Below are positions 1 through 14,474 of a DNA stretch of 64,000 nucleotides, in pieces. The notes under the pieces are model-generated. The model saw only the letters and a list, made by a program, of their open reading frames with translations. It made no database searches and was not told the origin of the DNA. The stretch's first letter is position 1, and every line of letters begins with the position of its first letter. Source of the DNA: Brugia malayi (taxonomy: Eukaryota > Nematoda > Chromadorea > Rhabditida > Onchocercidae). The stretch lies in the NCBI RefSeq assembly GCF_000002995.4, contig NW_025062477.1:1878001-1942000 (forward strand), in the 5' to 3' direction. A program made the position numbers and the translations under genes.

Positions 1-1413
1 ATAAATGAATAAATAACAGTTAAAAAATAGCAATATCGTTTAGTTACACTAAACAATTAATTGCAATTACTGAATGAACAGCAACAGTGATAACGATGAT
101 AACGATAATAATCACTGATATTATCTGTAATCATTTCGTATTAATAAAAAATCAAAAAAAAAAAAAATATAAATATGAAATTGAAAAATCAATTAAATAA
201 AATGAAAGAATAGTTTATCATTAATCATTGTCCATTTCTTGTGATGTCACCTTCTTTCACTTCCAATGACTATCATAACCACTCGTTTCAATCAAATGAA
301 TAAAAAAAGTGGCAAACGATAGATTTCACAGTAATTTTTTAAACTTTTACAATTATTAAATCAATTTCAATTAATTACTATTAGTATCAATAAATTCATA
401 TAAATATATATTTTAATTTGTTCTTAAAGATAAGTTAAGAAAAAGACAGCAAAAATTAATGTTTTAAACAAATTATTAATTTGATTGATTTCAGTAAAAA
501 GAAGTCAGAGGAAAATTCAGTTTCATTTCAAATTGATGATATATTTTAGAAAATTCTTCACCCAGTTATGTACAGCATTTTCTGTCGTCTTTATCACATG
601 ATTCTATTTCATATCACTAATCATTGTTCGATCGCAATTCTCATCATTAATTAATGAAAGAGAATTAATTATATTTCTCTTAGGAATATTTTTAATTAGT
701 ATTTCCTAGTATTTTTCTTGCCTACTAGAATTATTTATATATTATAATTTAAATTTCTGTAATTAAAATATATGCTATATACATTTTTCACTTTAAATAG
801 CAAACATAATTAAAAAAATAATAAATATATGAATAAAAATTGTATAATAATAATTATATTAAACAAAAATTTCCATTATTTAATTAGTATTTAATCAATA
901 ATTTAATTAATGATTAAATGAAAAATTATTATTTGCAAATGTGTTTAATTTTAATAAATTTCGTTTTTAAAAAATTTTGAAGGAAATTTGAAAAATTTCA
1001 TTTGATTAGTAGCAACTATGTAAATAGTTAGAAATTTGAGAATGAAAAGAAAAACGTTAATATCATCCGATCGATGCGATGGGCTGTTGAAATGAATGGA
1101 AGTGTGTCTGTGATGGCAATGCAAAGTATTTGAAAGCTAAATAAATGTAAGCAAGCAGAAGCAGAAGCAGAAGAAGGAGAAGGAGAAGGAGAAGAGGAAG
1201 AGAGAAAGTTGTAGGATGAAATGCATTATTTGTTAAGAAAAATGATGGAAATGAAATGAAATAGAAAAAAAAAAAGAACTGAAAATTGAATTAAGTTAAA
1301 TATATTCAAATGAATGAGAAATAATTTTAAACAAATGGAAAATTAAATTATAATAATAAGAAAAAAGAATTTTTTTTTCTTCTTTTTAAAGTTTATTAAT
1401 TGTAAGAAATAAT

Positions 1414-1457
<44 letters not shown>

Positions 1458-2135
1458 AAAATTGTTAAATTTAAAAAATAATAAATATTTAATTGAAACA
1501 TTTGTGGAAAACATTTAATGAAATAATTTGCATAGAAAATAATAAATTAATCAATTTAATGTCATTTTTTTCTTTCACTTCTGTCTGTTGTTTATCGTTT
1601 GTTTTAGATCAATATGTAAACGAAATTTAAGATAAATAAAATTAAAAAATTTTTCTTAACATGATGAAAGAGTGAACGAGAAAAAGAAATGATAAAAATG
1701 AATTATAACAATTGTTGTTAATTACGTATTTAAAATAAATTTTGATAAATTTTGAAAAATTTAGAAGTTCACTGATAAATTATCATTAATAATTGCTGTG
1801 AAGCATATATAATTTTATTCACTTTACTATTTTTTATTATTTTACATTTAAATGACCTTTTAACCTTCTGTTTATTACTTTGATAAAAGACCATAAGTAA
1901 TTAATTTTATTCCATATTTCATTATATTCAATGAAATGTGAATTTATTCCACATAAGCAAAGGGTTTTCCTTTTTTTCTTTTTCTTTTTTATCATATCTC
2001 TCGTCTATCCGATATGACTGATAAGAAGTATCGAAAAAAAAAAAGAAAAATCCATTTTGGTAATCAGAAAGCATTTTCATTTGCATATGAGTAAATCTTG
2101 AAATTATTTCAATTAGCTTTGATCTTATTAAGCTT

Positions 2136-2226
2136 AACACACACATACACACACTCATAAACATATATACATACACACATACATACACATACATATATGC
2201 ATACATACATACATACACATACATAA
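2136..2226. repeat. CATA/CA microsatellite
   Basis: The tract is an imperfect run of ACAC, ATAC and CATACATA units. The short open frames across it only reflect the repeat. Confidence 0.85.
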
Positions 2227-5200
2227 ATCGACAAATATACCCTACCCGTCTTACTACTGAATCCCATAAATGATAGGAAACGTTCTAGCGACAAGAGAGT
2301 GTCAAAATATCGATATTCGACTGTAAATTCAATTTTTTAAAGCAGAAAAGTAGGAAAGATGCAAATTTATAATACGTGAACATCGTTTCACTTCACGTTT
2401 TACTTCACGTACGACAGAATTATATTTTCATTATGTATATCACATCTATTGCAGATTTAATATATGGAAAAAAAGGGTTGAATATTTTACGTACACGTTA
2501 TGCTATATATTTATTATGGTGCATAAAGAAGACAAACATACCTTTAGGAGTCATTGAAATGAATGACAAGTTCAATTTAGAGATGACAGATGAATCATTT
2601 GATAAGATAACGATTAATGGATAGTAAATGAAAACGATGAGTGATGTAAACTGGAACAAAACTTATTCTGTAATTTTCTATGAATAAATAATAATAATAA
2701 TAATAATGCTAAAGGATACATTTGAAAGGAGCAAAAAAAAAAAAAAAAAAGAAAGTGATAAGAATATGTGTTTATGAATAGATATTAACTATAAAAGATT
2801 TGATAAAAAAGAAAGAGAAGAGGCAAAAGAAAAGGAAAGTATGGTCAAATATGTGATTAAGGATGACAGAATAAAAAAAGGTTATCAAAAGAATACTCTA
2901 AAAGGTCAATCTTAGTTTAATATTTCCTTTAATGACATCTTTCTCATTCCCAAATCTTTCTTTTCTGTTTTCTTTCTCCTTATATTATATTAAAATAATT
3001 GCAGCATTCTAATTATATTAAAATTAAATTTAATTTTCTTGAAAATTTATATCAAATTTTAAGCCTTTGCTTTCATTAGAAATTATCGAGTTTATAATAC
3101 AATATTTTTATTATGTTACATATATATTATAAAATAAAAATGCGAATGTAACAAGGAACGAAAAAGTTATAATAATTAATGAACAGATGAATTGCTATAA
3201 TGAGAGTTAAGTTTCTGATAATGAACCATAATAAAATGCAAACATAAAATGGTGCAAAATGTAATTTCTGTAAATTGTAAATTTAAAATGGTGTGAAATA
3301 ATTTTAAAAAATTTTAGAATTTCGATACGAGTAAAAAAAACCAACTTAATGTCGCACAATAAATATTATTGTCGGTGTACTAAAATTTCAAATTCCAAAC
3401 ATTAACAGAAATTATTGAATTAAAAAGAAATTTGGAGTTCAAAGAATTTTTTTTTCCTAACAGTCTTGAAAAATATAAGAAAAAATGGAAGCAGTAGTGG
3501 TGCCATCTTGCGGATAGATACAAAAAGAGAAAAGTAAAATATTTGCAGATGAAATTTCTGAAATAAGAATGGATGTGAATGCTTTATGCTGATGAAATTT
3601 TCTTTTCTTTTTTAAAATAATTTTTTAATAATAGTTTAATGGAGAATTTCTTTAGTGAAAGTAGCACTTAAATTATCAGGAAACTAATTTGAATTATATT
3701 CATCTATATGATAAAATATATTAAGAAATATATATAATATAGGCATTATTAATTAATCAATTTTTATTGGTCAACATTTCGTATAATGGAAATAAAACAA
3801 TAAAAAAACAGCTAAAAATTGGGCCAAATTATGGAATCAATTTATAGAAATAAAAAACGATTGTTCAAAAATGATTAGTTAACATACATCCAATACCAAT
3901 GGATGATTTTAATGTCTTTTAATTAATTTCTTGAGTGATGTATAGAAGAACGAACAATATTGTACCACGAAATTGAAGCTATTTCATATATAAATATTAA
4001 TAAAGATAGTAATGATCGTCGATCTGATTAAATAGTTCAAAAAAAAAAAAAAAAAAACAAACAAACAAAATATACACAAGAAAAAAGAAAAAATTCAAAC
4101 TTTTGAAAAATTTTCCAAAATACCAGATTAATAAGAGAGAAAATCACTCTACCTTTTTGTTTAAGTGCAAAATAAATTTTAAAGTTGACAAAGAGAACAT
4201 AAACCATAATAACAACAATGTAATACAGTAATATCTCTGTAAAATACCGTTTCCTGATCTAAATGTTACACCGTAATTTATAGATTATCTGTGTTATACC
4301 GTAATATTTATAAACGCTGCTTTCTTCTCTAAATATTGTACTGTAATATACAACTTGTACCGTATAAAATCGATTAGCTGTACCGTATTCCATGAATTAT
4401 CGTTTGCATTAAAAAGTATTAACGTTAAAGTGGTTTGATGCTTATTACTACTGCTACTAATACTGATACTACCAGAATAGTCTCGTGAATCTCGACGAAA
4501 TTATGCTTTTTTAAAATGAAATTAATGAAATGAGATAATTCTCAGAAATTTGCAACATTTTAAACCGAATTTACTTGTATTTTATAAACAAATAAACAAA
4601 CATATTTCACTTTATGATATTTGAAATGTGCATAATTTTATCTCAATTATAACACCTTTTTATAAAATAAAAACACATTTAAAAACTTAGCTAATAGTTC
4701 TTTTCATTTCAAAAGTTCAATTATAATTATCATAATCTAATCATTAATATTTGATTACTAATCCTTTAAACAAAATGCAATTTTCTTTTCTTTTTCTTTA
4801 ATAATTAAACATTGAAATGTTTTAACAATAATTAAACATTAATAAAAATCCAGTACATAAATTTCTTATTTTTTTTTAAAAAAATAATATGTTAAAAGGG
4901 AAATTAAACATGTGAATTGTCATAACAATGCTTATCATTTCACGTACGTACAACGTAACAATGATTAAACGTATGAAAATGTGAAAATGAAACAAAATGA
5001 TAAAAGTTGCAATTTTTATAGCCAACATTTGTTCTCGTCGACTCACTTCAATCTGATCTTTGTTCTCGAGAGCACTTACACGATTAGATGTAAACATCAC
5101 ATCGTTATGTTAGCAATTATAATGTCGATTATACTAAATGAGTCAATCTCTCATATAAGAGTAGTTCAGTCATTAGATCAATTGTTGTTGTTGTTTTTTC

Positions 5201-5238
5201 CAAATTTCTATTCATTTTTTGATCTCTTATAAACATTT

Positions 5239-5248
5239 AAAAAAAAAA

Positions 5249-5290
<42 letters not shown>
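5239..5290. repeat. A/T snap-back homopolymer tract
   Basis: A run of A, a run of about 25 T, then a run of about 20 A follow each other directly, so the tract can fold on itself. It may be a real snap-back or a slippage/assembly product. Confidence 0.8.
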
Positions 5291-5844
5291 TTATAAAAAC
5301 TAAAAAATAGTAAACAATTAAAATCTAAATTAAGTAAAGCTATCAATCATAAATTTGCTACTATAACTTAAGCTAAGCTAAATTGTTAGCTCAAAATTTT
5401 ATTCAAACTTATCAGAAGAAAAAGATGGAGCAAATTATTTATAATTATTGACATAGAATTAATTCAATGAGAAATACTGTTGTGTAACTTGAAAACTGTT
5501 TAAAAGAATTTTAACAAAATTTTTTCATACTATCATGCTTTTCTTAAGTGTAAACATTTCTCATTTTTCACTTCAACAAAAAAAAAAATTTGTGGTATAA
5601 GAAATGATATTTTTTGCATCGTTCATCTAAAGAGTTCACTTAAGGAATCAAAAATTTAAGCTTTTTTTTTTTCCCGACTCTTTCAGCACAAATTTTAAAT
5701 TTATTGTTAACAAAAATGCCACTACAATTAGCAAAAAAACTTTATCATTTCATGTATATAATAATGATAATGATTCAAATATTCAGATAAAACTTATTTT
5801 ATTTTATTAATTCATTACTGAATTATTAATTTGTATTATTATTA

Positions 5845-6610
5845 TTTTATTCGTTTGCCACTACTAATTTATCACTAAATGATTAAGCAATTTCAAATAT
5901 TGCATTTAATAGCATCTGCTATGATGATTATCACTATATCATTAATGATTATCACTATATCAAGATAGAATTCATCCCTAAGATAGCAAAAATATTCATA
6001 GTGTGATCTTTCCTTTTTCTGTTTTTTTGAGTGATCAAAAATTTGTAATACTAAATGCATTATAAGAAGGAATTTTTAAAATTGATAGTAAATTTCATAT
6101 TGTAAGAAATAAAAAAAAAACATTGAGCATACATTTTAATGAAATTAAATTTAATTAAATTAAATGAATGAATGAATGATGAAAGATGTCAAATGAAGAA
6201 AAAAGTTTTTGTTGTCTTTTGTCATATTTTAGGTGATGAATAAATTATTTTTGATTATTATTTACTTTTCAAATGTAATTAACAATTAACATTTCACTCT
6301 TTCCTCCTTTTAAGTGTAATCGCACAATATTCTCAATCATCTCAATACATTCATTATTTTCTACCCAGAAATCTTATCAATTCTTAGCACTTTTTCCTTC
6401 TTTTCTGCTTATATAACAATTAGATAAAACTTTCATAATTATCGGAGAGTTTTAATTAATAATGATATAGTGATAATCATATAGTTAATAATGATATAGT
6501 GATAATCATATAGTTAATAATGATATAGTGATAATCAAATAGTAATTGCTAGTAAATATGATATTTGCGATTGTTTAATCATTCAATGATAAATTAGTAA
6601 TGCAAGCGAA
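5845..6610. repeat. Inverted-repeat (foldback, MITE-like) element
   Basis: The left arm (about 5845-5962) reads TTATTCGTTTGCC, then ACTAATTTATCA, AATGATTAA, then two copies of GATTATCACTATATCA. The right arm (about 6456-6610) carries the reverse complement in the mirror order: three copies of a 29-bp unit containing TGATATAGTGATAATC, then TTTAATCATT, TGATAAATTAGT and GCAAGCGAATAA. The arms differ by several substitutions and by the third repeat copy, so the element is old. About 490 bp lies between the arms. I see no transposase and no clear target-site duplication. Confidence 0.7.
6456..6542 (+). repeat. Three-copy 29-bp tandem repeat
   Basis: Three adjacent 29-bp units each contain AATGATATAGTGATAATC followed by ATATAG. 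The first two are identical and the third differs by one base in the ATATAG part. The unit resembles, in length and wording, the large 29-bp minisatellite at 56288-58600 read on its minus strand. Confidence 0.9.
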
Positions 6611-6890
6611 TAAAACTTTTTCCTGTAGCTTTTGAAATTAGTAAAAAAAAATTTTCCCATTAAGCGAAAAAAAAAAAAAAAATAAATTTTAATTTTCCTG
6701 TAATTTTTCTAATTCTTTTTCATTGTTAGCAAATTTTAACTTTTCTTTTAAAAAATAACTACAGCCAATCAGTCAGTTATTATTTTTGTTGATTAAAATT
6801 TTGAATGAAAATAATTAAAAGTATTATTTATAATAGAAAAGAAAATGTATTTGTATAAAGTTTGAAAGTAAAATAAAAATGAAAACTTAC

Positions 6891-6993
6891 TTCCGCTTCT
6901 TACGTAAAAAGTCATCTTTCGTTGAGGTATAATAGCCAATTCTAACGTTGGAATAGATCGTTCTATTAAGCATCGTTCTTCTGCATTTGTCAT
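6891..6993 (-). CDS. Possible first coding exon of an unidentified gene
   Basis: From an ATG at 6993 a frame runs 34 codons to a strong donor (GGAA|GTAAGT, donor bases at 6889-6890). The peptide has a mixed, protein-like composition unlike the surrounding low-complexity frames; it contains AEERCLIERSIPTLELAIIP and QRKMTFYVRSG. No downstream partner exon was recognised at lower coordinates, so the gene cannot be named. It could be a chance frame or a relic. Downstream exons, if any, should lie on the minus strand below 6890. Confidence 0.35.
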
Positions 6994-7660
6994 TTTAATT
7001 CTCAGAAAATTTTTGTTCTTTCTTATTTTTCGTTTAAACTTAGTTTTCCTAAAAATATTGTTTGTTATATTGATAAATCAGTTTTTATACATTATCGTTG
7101 AGTGTTGTTTCAATAAATATTTCATATAAATTGCAAACAGTGAAAATCTTTTTTTTTTTTTTTTTTTTTTTCTTTTCTTTGAAACCTTTGTTTGTTTGAA
7201 AGAATTAAATATTTGAAAGTGAAAAAAAAGAGTTAAGTATTAATTGCTAATAAATAATGATTAATTAACCAAATATTTTGAACAATAATAAATTTTGATC
7301 TAGTAGTTATATTTTACTAAAATGCCTCGTAATTGTTATCAAATGTCAATATAACATTTAATAATAAGTAATAATGAATTCTAAGACTATAAAACACATA
7401 TGCATAATGCTTAACTTAATTTAGTTTAATAAGAATTTTACATCAGTAATATTCAAGATAATTGCATGAACAAAATAATGAAAAAAAATGAATAACAGAA
7501 TATAAATAATTATTAAAAAAATTGTTAAATTTTAATAGTCTTTAACGTTTTACTATAATACTCGTTAATCGTTATTAATAATAAACTTTTAATTTACATC
7601 CAAAAACTTGAAATGATGGAATTTGTACGAACATAAGGAAATGAATTTTTTTGCAATGCA

Positions 7661-7803
<143 letters not shown>

Positions 7804-9769
7804 ATGAACGTAATGATGAGGCGAGAAGATTTTGATTGACCTTAAATTAACCTTTCAAAATGCTTACTTGTTCAATTCATTCAATTATAAATGAGATGGA
7901 GCAATTTTCATGTAAAAAATATTTCCTTTGCAAAGTTATAAATTCAAGAAATAAATAACATCAAATAATAAGAATAAATTAAATAAACATTGAACTTATT
8001 CTTATTATCAACAAAATTTTTCATTGTTAATTGCTAAATTGTTTATACAAAATTCAAATCTTTTAAAATATAAGAACCGAAAATTTTCTATTACAACTTT
8101 TAAACTTTTAAAATTACCAATGTAAAAAAATTTGAAAATTGTAAAAAATATAAAATTTGCAATAAGAACTGTTAAATTTCTTATGTAATCCAATAGTTAT
8201 ATCAATGATTTAAATGAACTAAAATAATATTATATCATATTTTACACTACTTTTTTCTTAGTCTCTCTTATATGAAACGATAAATAGATTGAAAATTTAA
8301 AGAGGATGCATCTAACTATTTTCAAACCATGAAGAGTTATGCTTATTAGATGAATAAATCGTAATGATGTAAATAATTTATATGCAAAAAAAAAAAAAAA
8401 AAAGTTTCTTATTTACTTATTTTACATCTTCTTATTTGCTTACTTATTTATTCATATAAAGAAGTACAAGGATGCAAGCAAGTAATGATGAATTCAAAAT
8501 TAATTGTAAAGGACGCATCTTTTATTTCGCTTTTTATTCTATCACTACCACATATATCATTTGAACCTAATAAAGCGGAAAATGACGAAAAGAATTTTCC
8601 GATATTGAATTTGAAGGAAACGGAAGAGAAAATGAAATTTTTGTTAATTTAAATTTCATATCCAAATATTATTTAATATGACAGCATAGTGATAGTGAAA
8701 ATCAAAGTAAGTATATCCAAAATTTTAAGTAAATAAAAGAAGCTATTATAATTAATTATTAATGATTGATGAAATTTGATAGATTATGATATGAATGAGT
8801 AAAGTGTAAAAACTGAAATCAATACTTTTAATGAAATTAGATATGAAGTTTGCTTTGGCAAATTTGAAATGCCAAATATTTGTTTGAAAATTTTCACTTA
8901 TGTTACGTCAAATATATTGTCAAAATTGTCATCACGGAGCGATTCGATGGAAAAATTTTTGAAAATAATTTTTGATGAAACATACTTGAAGTTTTTTTTT
9001 TTTTTTTTTTCTTGCTGTGAACTTTTTGAATTGAATTGAATTTTGTGAAATAACAAATTTCCATCCAATAAAATTTTGCACGAAAAATTTGAGCTTATTA
9101 TAATAGATTCTAAAATTGCTATTTCCTTCTTTTTATATTTTTTATTATATCTTTGGAAAGAATTTTCTAATTGCAGAATTTAACTTTTATTTTTACTGAA
9201 TAATTTTATTTTATCATCAGTTGTTATTCCTATAATAAGACTTTCATCTGTAATTAAATGGAATGAATTTAAAAATAATGTTTTAAGTTAAGTTATTGTC
9301 AAAATTAAGTGATAAATAAATGATATAAGTGATAATGAAAGTATTGTAAAATAAATGAAATAGTATTTGAAAATTTGAATTTCTGAATATTTTTATTGAC
9401 AATTAAAAATTAAATATATTATAAATGGTCAATTTGTAAAATCAAACAAATCTGATCCGAATATTTCAATTGATTTCCATATTGATTTCTTATCACTGAA
9501 AGATATTTGCAATCTTATCATGTATACTAATGGAAAATCAGCTTGAAAATAAATTTTCTGCAAGAAAAAATTTTGGTTGCTGGAAAGAATAAATTAATTC
9601 GAATAATTTATTAAGAACGCATTAATAATTTTCTCCCATAAATGAAAAAAACTTTCAAATGCTAAACAATTTTCAAAATGCACCAATTTTTAATCATATT
9701 TCTAGTAAAATGATAAAATGCTTCATATTAGTTACATTCTTCTGTTGCAATTTATAATTCATTGGGTTC

Positions 9770-9987
<218 letters not shown>

Positions 9988-10382
9988 AAAAGCTGAAAAA
10001 AATTGAAAGTATATTTAATATTGAAAAATCGAATGAATATTTCTTGCCATAATAAATATGAGAAAAAAGACAAAAGAAGAGCTTAGATTAAAATTCAATC
10101 AAATAAATAGGTTGTAACAAATTCAAAATGAATAAATTGAAATTGAACAAAAGCAGAAAAGGAATTAAGAAGACAAGTTCAGAAATAATTTCTGAAATTA
10201 AATTTTATTTCTAACTCTACCTTTCATTTGTAAATTAAATTACAAGCGAATTGTTTTTGAGAAAAACAACATAAAGTGTAAATCTGTCAGTGCAAGAAGA
10301 AATTTTGAAAAAAAAAAAAAAATTCTTGAAAAGAAAACTGCTAGGTTCTGTTTTTTTCTTGTCTTAAAAATCAAATTACATT

Positions 10383-10414
<32 letters not shown>

Positions 10415-12601
10415 GTGCTCATCAACTGTTGTTATACATTTCATTAACTAAACTCAAAAAAAAAAAAAAAAAAAAAATTGCAGAAAAAGATAAAAGTTTG
10501 ACAAGAAATGATTTCAAAAGACAAACAATCACAAATATTTGAATTGATTGGAATCAAATCGGAAAATTCAAAATAAATTCTGATCAACCTAACTTTTTTT
10601 TTTTTTAATCCAAATATAAATTTCAAATTATTGACTGAATTTTGAATTTTTTGATAGTCAATAATAAAATATTCCAATTTTAAGTTATTATATTTTATAA
10701 TTTAAATATTACACAGCTATTTTATAATTTAATCATTACACGACTGTATTACTTCACAATTTTATATTGCTAGACTTTGTAAATCAGATGATAAAAAATG
10801 ATTATTAAAATGATAATTTAATTATCGTAAGTTAAAAATGTAAACAATTAAAGTCAATTAAGAATTGTACAGATAATGATTTGATATTAACAACAAATTA
10901 ATGATTAAATTTTGAGAAAAAAAAAATTTAATAAAATGATTAAATAAACATTTTAATTTATTAGTCATCTAAATAGCACCAAATTTTAACAACCACAATT
11001 TAACATCCAATTAGTTAATCATAAAAATTAAAAAAAAAAAAAAAAATTAATATAGAATTAATTGAATTGATCTGATGCAGTTCTTAATGTAAACTAAATT
11101 AAATTATTTTAATAATCGAATAATTATCGAATTATTAAAAAAAAATAATATAATCAAAAATGAAAAACAAAAAAAAAAAAAACGTAAAAAATTTTGTTCA
11201 CTTCCAAAAAATATAGATTCATTAAAAAAAAAAAATAAATAAAGAAAACATTTACTAAATGTATAAAAATATTTTCTCTTTCCATTTTTAGCTATTTCTA
11301 AAATAACTTCTTTTTTCCTCGATTTTCATTAAATTATTTTAATATTAGCAATTTTTCATTGAAAATTACTTCAATATTAGACTGTTAAAATTAAAATTAA
11401 CAAGAAGAAAATAGAAACACTAAAATAATAAAAATTAAATTTTCTATATCTTAAATTTATTGTAAAATATAAATGAATTTATCGATCTTTAAAGAATATT
11501 TTAGAATTTGCCAAACATTATTAGATTGGATTTTTTTGAATGCTATTCGTTTTTTGTTTTTTTTGTTTTTTTTTTTCCTCATTTTTGCACTTCTTTTTTA
11601 AACAGCTGTCCTATTGATGAGAGATTTAATGATGGATTAAGGTTGTTGCTAGCATGAAAATGGTGTAGGATTAATTTTTCACATAGTTTTCATCTTCTAT
11701 CAATATTTTGTTTCATTTTCCTTTTCTTTTTTTTTTTTTATCTTACAAATGCTTTTAGACATTGCAAGAAGAGAAATTAATTAATTAGCTCTTTTAAGCA
11801 TGTTTTCTTTCTTTTTTTTTTCAAAATTTTATATTAGCCATATTAGATTTAAATGGAAAGTGATAAATTTGCAATTACTTTTTGGTCAACTGATTGATGT
11901 AGTTTAAATAATTATTTCTTGATCAGTAATTCTGTTATGATCTGGAAGAACAAGTTCAGTGTGATAATTTTTGTTATAATCTTTCTTATGGATCGCAATT
12001 ATTTTTTGATTGATAATTTTGAACTAATTTAAGTAAAATTCATTCCTATCATGAAATAATACTTGAAATATTTGGAAAATCCGGTATAACATTACAGGTT
12101 TTCTTCCAATCATTTATTCAGTGCTAAATGAATTAGACATAGATATATGCCTTGATTAAATCATAATTACTGAAATTTTTCATATCAATTTGAAATGTTT
12201 AATTCCTGTCACAGTTAATTGCTACACGGAAATAATGCATATTATCAAGTTATTCCATTATCGGTAACTTACAAAAATGATAAAATTACCCATCGATTAG
12301 CGAATGATTTCTGTTATTTCTGAATCTATTTATCATCATTTGCAGTTTCGCTACTCAAAAAATCAAAATGGATCAATTAATATAATGTTAATGTATAAAT
12401 ATATGCAGTAGCATTCACATATTCTATAAAATTACAATTTCATTGAAACACAATCAGTTGATAAATCTAGATTTTACTACTAAATTTCTTGCAACAAATG
12501 ACATTTGTAATGATTATAGATGAAAATTTCTACTATATACTTATAATATTAAAATTATATCACATGACGCTATGGTTTTTATAATTCTTCATAAGTTACG
12601 C

Positions 12602-12646
12602 TATAATAATAATAATAATAATAATTATTATTATTATTATTATTAT

Positions 12647-12679
<33 letters not shown>

Positions 12680-12706
12680 TATTATTATTATTATTATTAT
12701 TATAAT
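12602..12706. repeat. Alternating (TAA)n/(TTA)n palindromic microsatellite
   Basis: Four blocks follow each other: TAA repeats, TTA repeats, TAA repeats, TTA repeats. Each switch of phase makes a perfect inverted repeat, so the tract could extrude as tandem cruciforms. Confidence 0.95.
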
Positions 12707-14474
12707 AAATATTACTTGATAGTTTGAAAGTTTACAACGCAGTATTACTAATAGTTATACTATTACATTATACTACGAATATTAACTTATTACTATAAGA
12801 CTATATTATAATATAATCTATCAGACATACTGTGCCATACCATGATCCATGAGTTATGCTACATTATACCATAGTCGAATCATGTCCGATTCATACTCCA
12901 GTACATGATCGATGACATGCATCATAGTATAATTTGAGTTATACCATAATCGCCCATAAGCTATATTACAGAATGATTGATGGATTACAGTAGAGAAATA
13001 TCTTTATAAATATCACATTATCACTTGGATTCACATCATAATATACATTGCTAATAGTAAAAAATTTAATACTTTTGTTTGAAAAAAGAAAAGCAAATAA
13101 AAGCTTAACAAAAAAAAAAAAAAAAAAAAAGAAAGAAAACACTCACCATGGAAACCTTTTTAAGAATATAATTAGAAAAGTGTATGTTTAGTCCTTAACA
13201 TTGTTAAGTGAATTGTGATGAATATTTATGGCACGAAAATGCTATAATTTGTTCCCATTTTCGCAAAAATTATGTCCAAAAGAAAATCGGAAAAAAACTT
13301 TTGCTAGTGAATAATGTAAAATCCAACGTAATTTGGTACAAAGTTTTCAATTTAATAGGAAAGAAAAGGAAAGCTAATATCTAATTGGTAAATAAACATA
13401 TCAAATTTAATTATTTCAAAAGTTACCGTATCACAATTTTTATTTTGCAAATTGCTGTGTCACATTTTTGAAATTTAAATAATTTACACATATTTTTTTT
13501 TTTCCAATTGAAATAAATATAAACAAAAAATAAATTGATGTGCGGTTTTTCAAACTATTTCCATTCATATGAATAATTTTTACAGTTGTAATCAAAAATG
13601 AACCTTTTCAGCAAAATTTTCTAATAAACCTGATGAGCTAGATTTCATTTTTCCGCCTTTAATTTATATGAGACAATCATTGTAATATTTTCGTTTGCCT
13701 ATAAGTTGCCTTATTTTAGACTGTGAAATTTTCATGGTTTCGTGGTTATCCATTTCAGTAATTCAGAAACCATCATAAATTCTACCGTTTCAAAAGAGAG
13801 AGTTTTAGACATTGTACTGATGTAAACTAAACTACTGCTGATTAGACTACTGAAAAGAAACAATAGGACTTTTGCTGCATGAAGACCGACAATAATTTTT
13901 TTTTAAAAATTTGATTTTGCAATGATCAAAAACTGTGTTAAACTCCGTCACATAAATCAGAAATCTATAAACAATACACTGAAAGTATTTAAAAGCAGAG
14001 ATCAAATATAGGAAAGCTACATGTAAGTTTTACATTCAAAATTTTTAGATATAAGTAATAAAAATTTCAAATGCAAGCAACTAATTGGAAAATTGAAAAA
14101 GTAACTACTTTCAAGTAATTAAAAATCTAATAGCAGAAACAGAAAGCAACAATAAAAATTGGAGGTAAGAGTATTGGACTCCTAGGGCTAATTAAATTTC
14201 TTCATCCAATCTTATTTGAAACCGATCACACAAACGTTATTCACGTTATTTTAAAGCTCTGTAAGTGAAATAAAGCAGAAAAATTTTGATACAATGGAAG
14301 AAAACTTAAGAAATATACAAAAACATAAACCAAAGTGTTTCATCAATATGACACATTTTAAAACATATTATAGTTGAAAAAAAAAAAAAAAAAATGGACA
14401 TTCAACAGATTTCTCCAGAACTAATTTATCAAATCAAAATAAAAAGAAAGGAAAAGAGAAAGGAAGAAGAATGT

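Larger units (their letters stand above)
1..5844. other. AT-rich region without a recognisable gene
   Basis: I see no convincing exon here. The stretch holds homopolymers (for example poly-A at about 1413-1455), a purine-rich GCAGAA/GGAGAA run at about 1158-1208, a CATA-type microsatellite at 2136-2226, scattered TACCGTA-like motifs at 4222-4392 and an A/T snap-back tract at 5239-5290. Open frames at 2376-2624 and 4876-5232 are short and lack support. The minus-strand frame near 5000-5090 has somewhat protein-like composition but no recognisable family. Confidence 0.6.

Noticed and set aside
1073..1135. 19-codon plus-strand frame MRWAVEMNGSVSVMAMQSI
   Set aside because: Too short, no acceptor or donor context, and no family resemblance.
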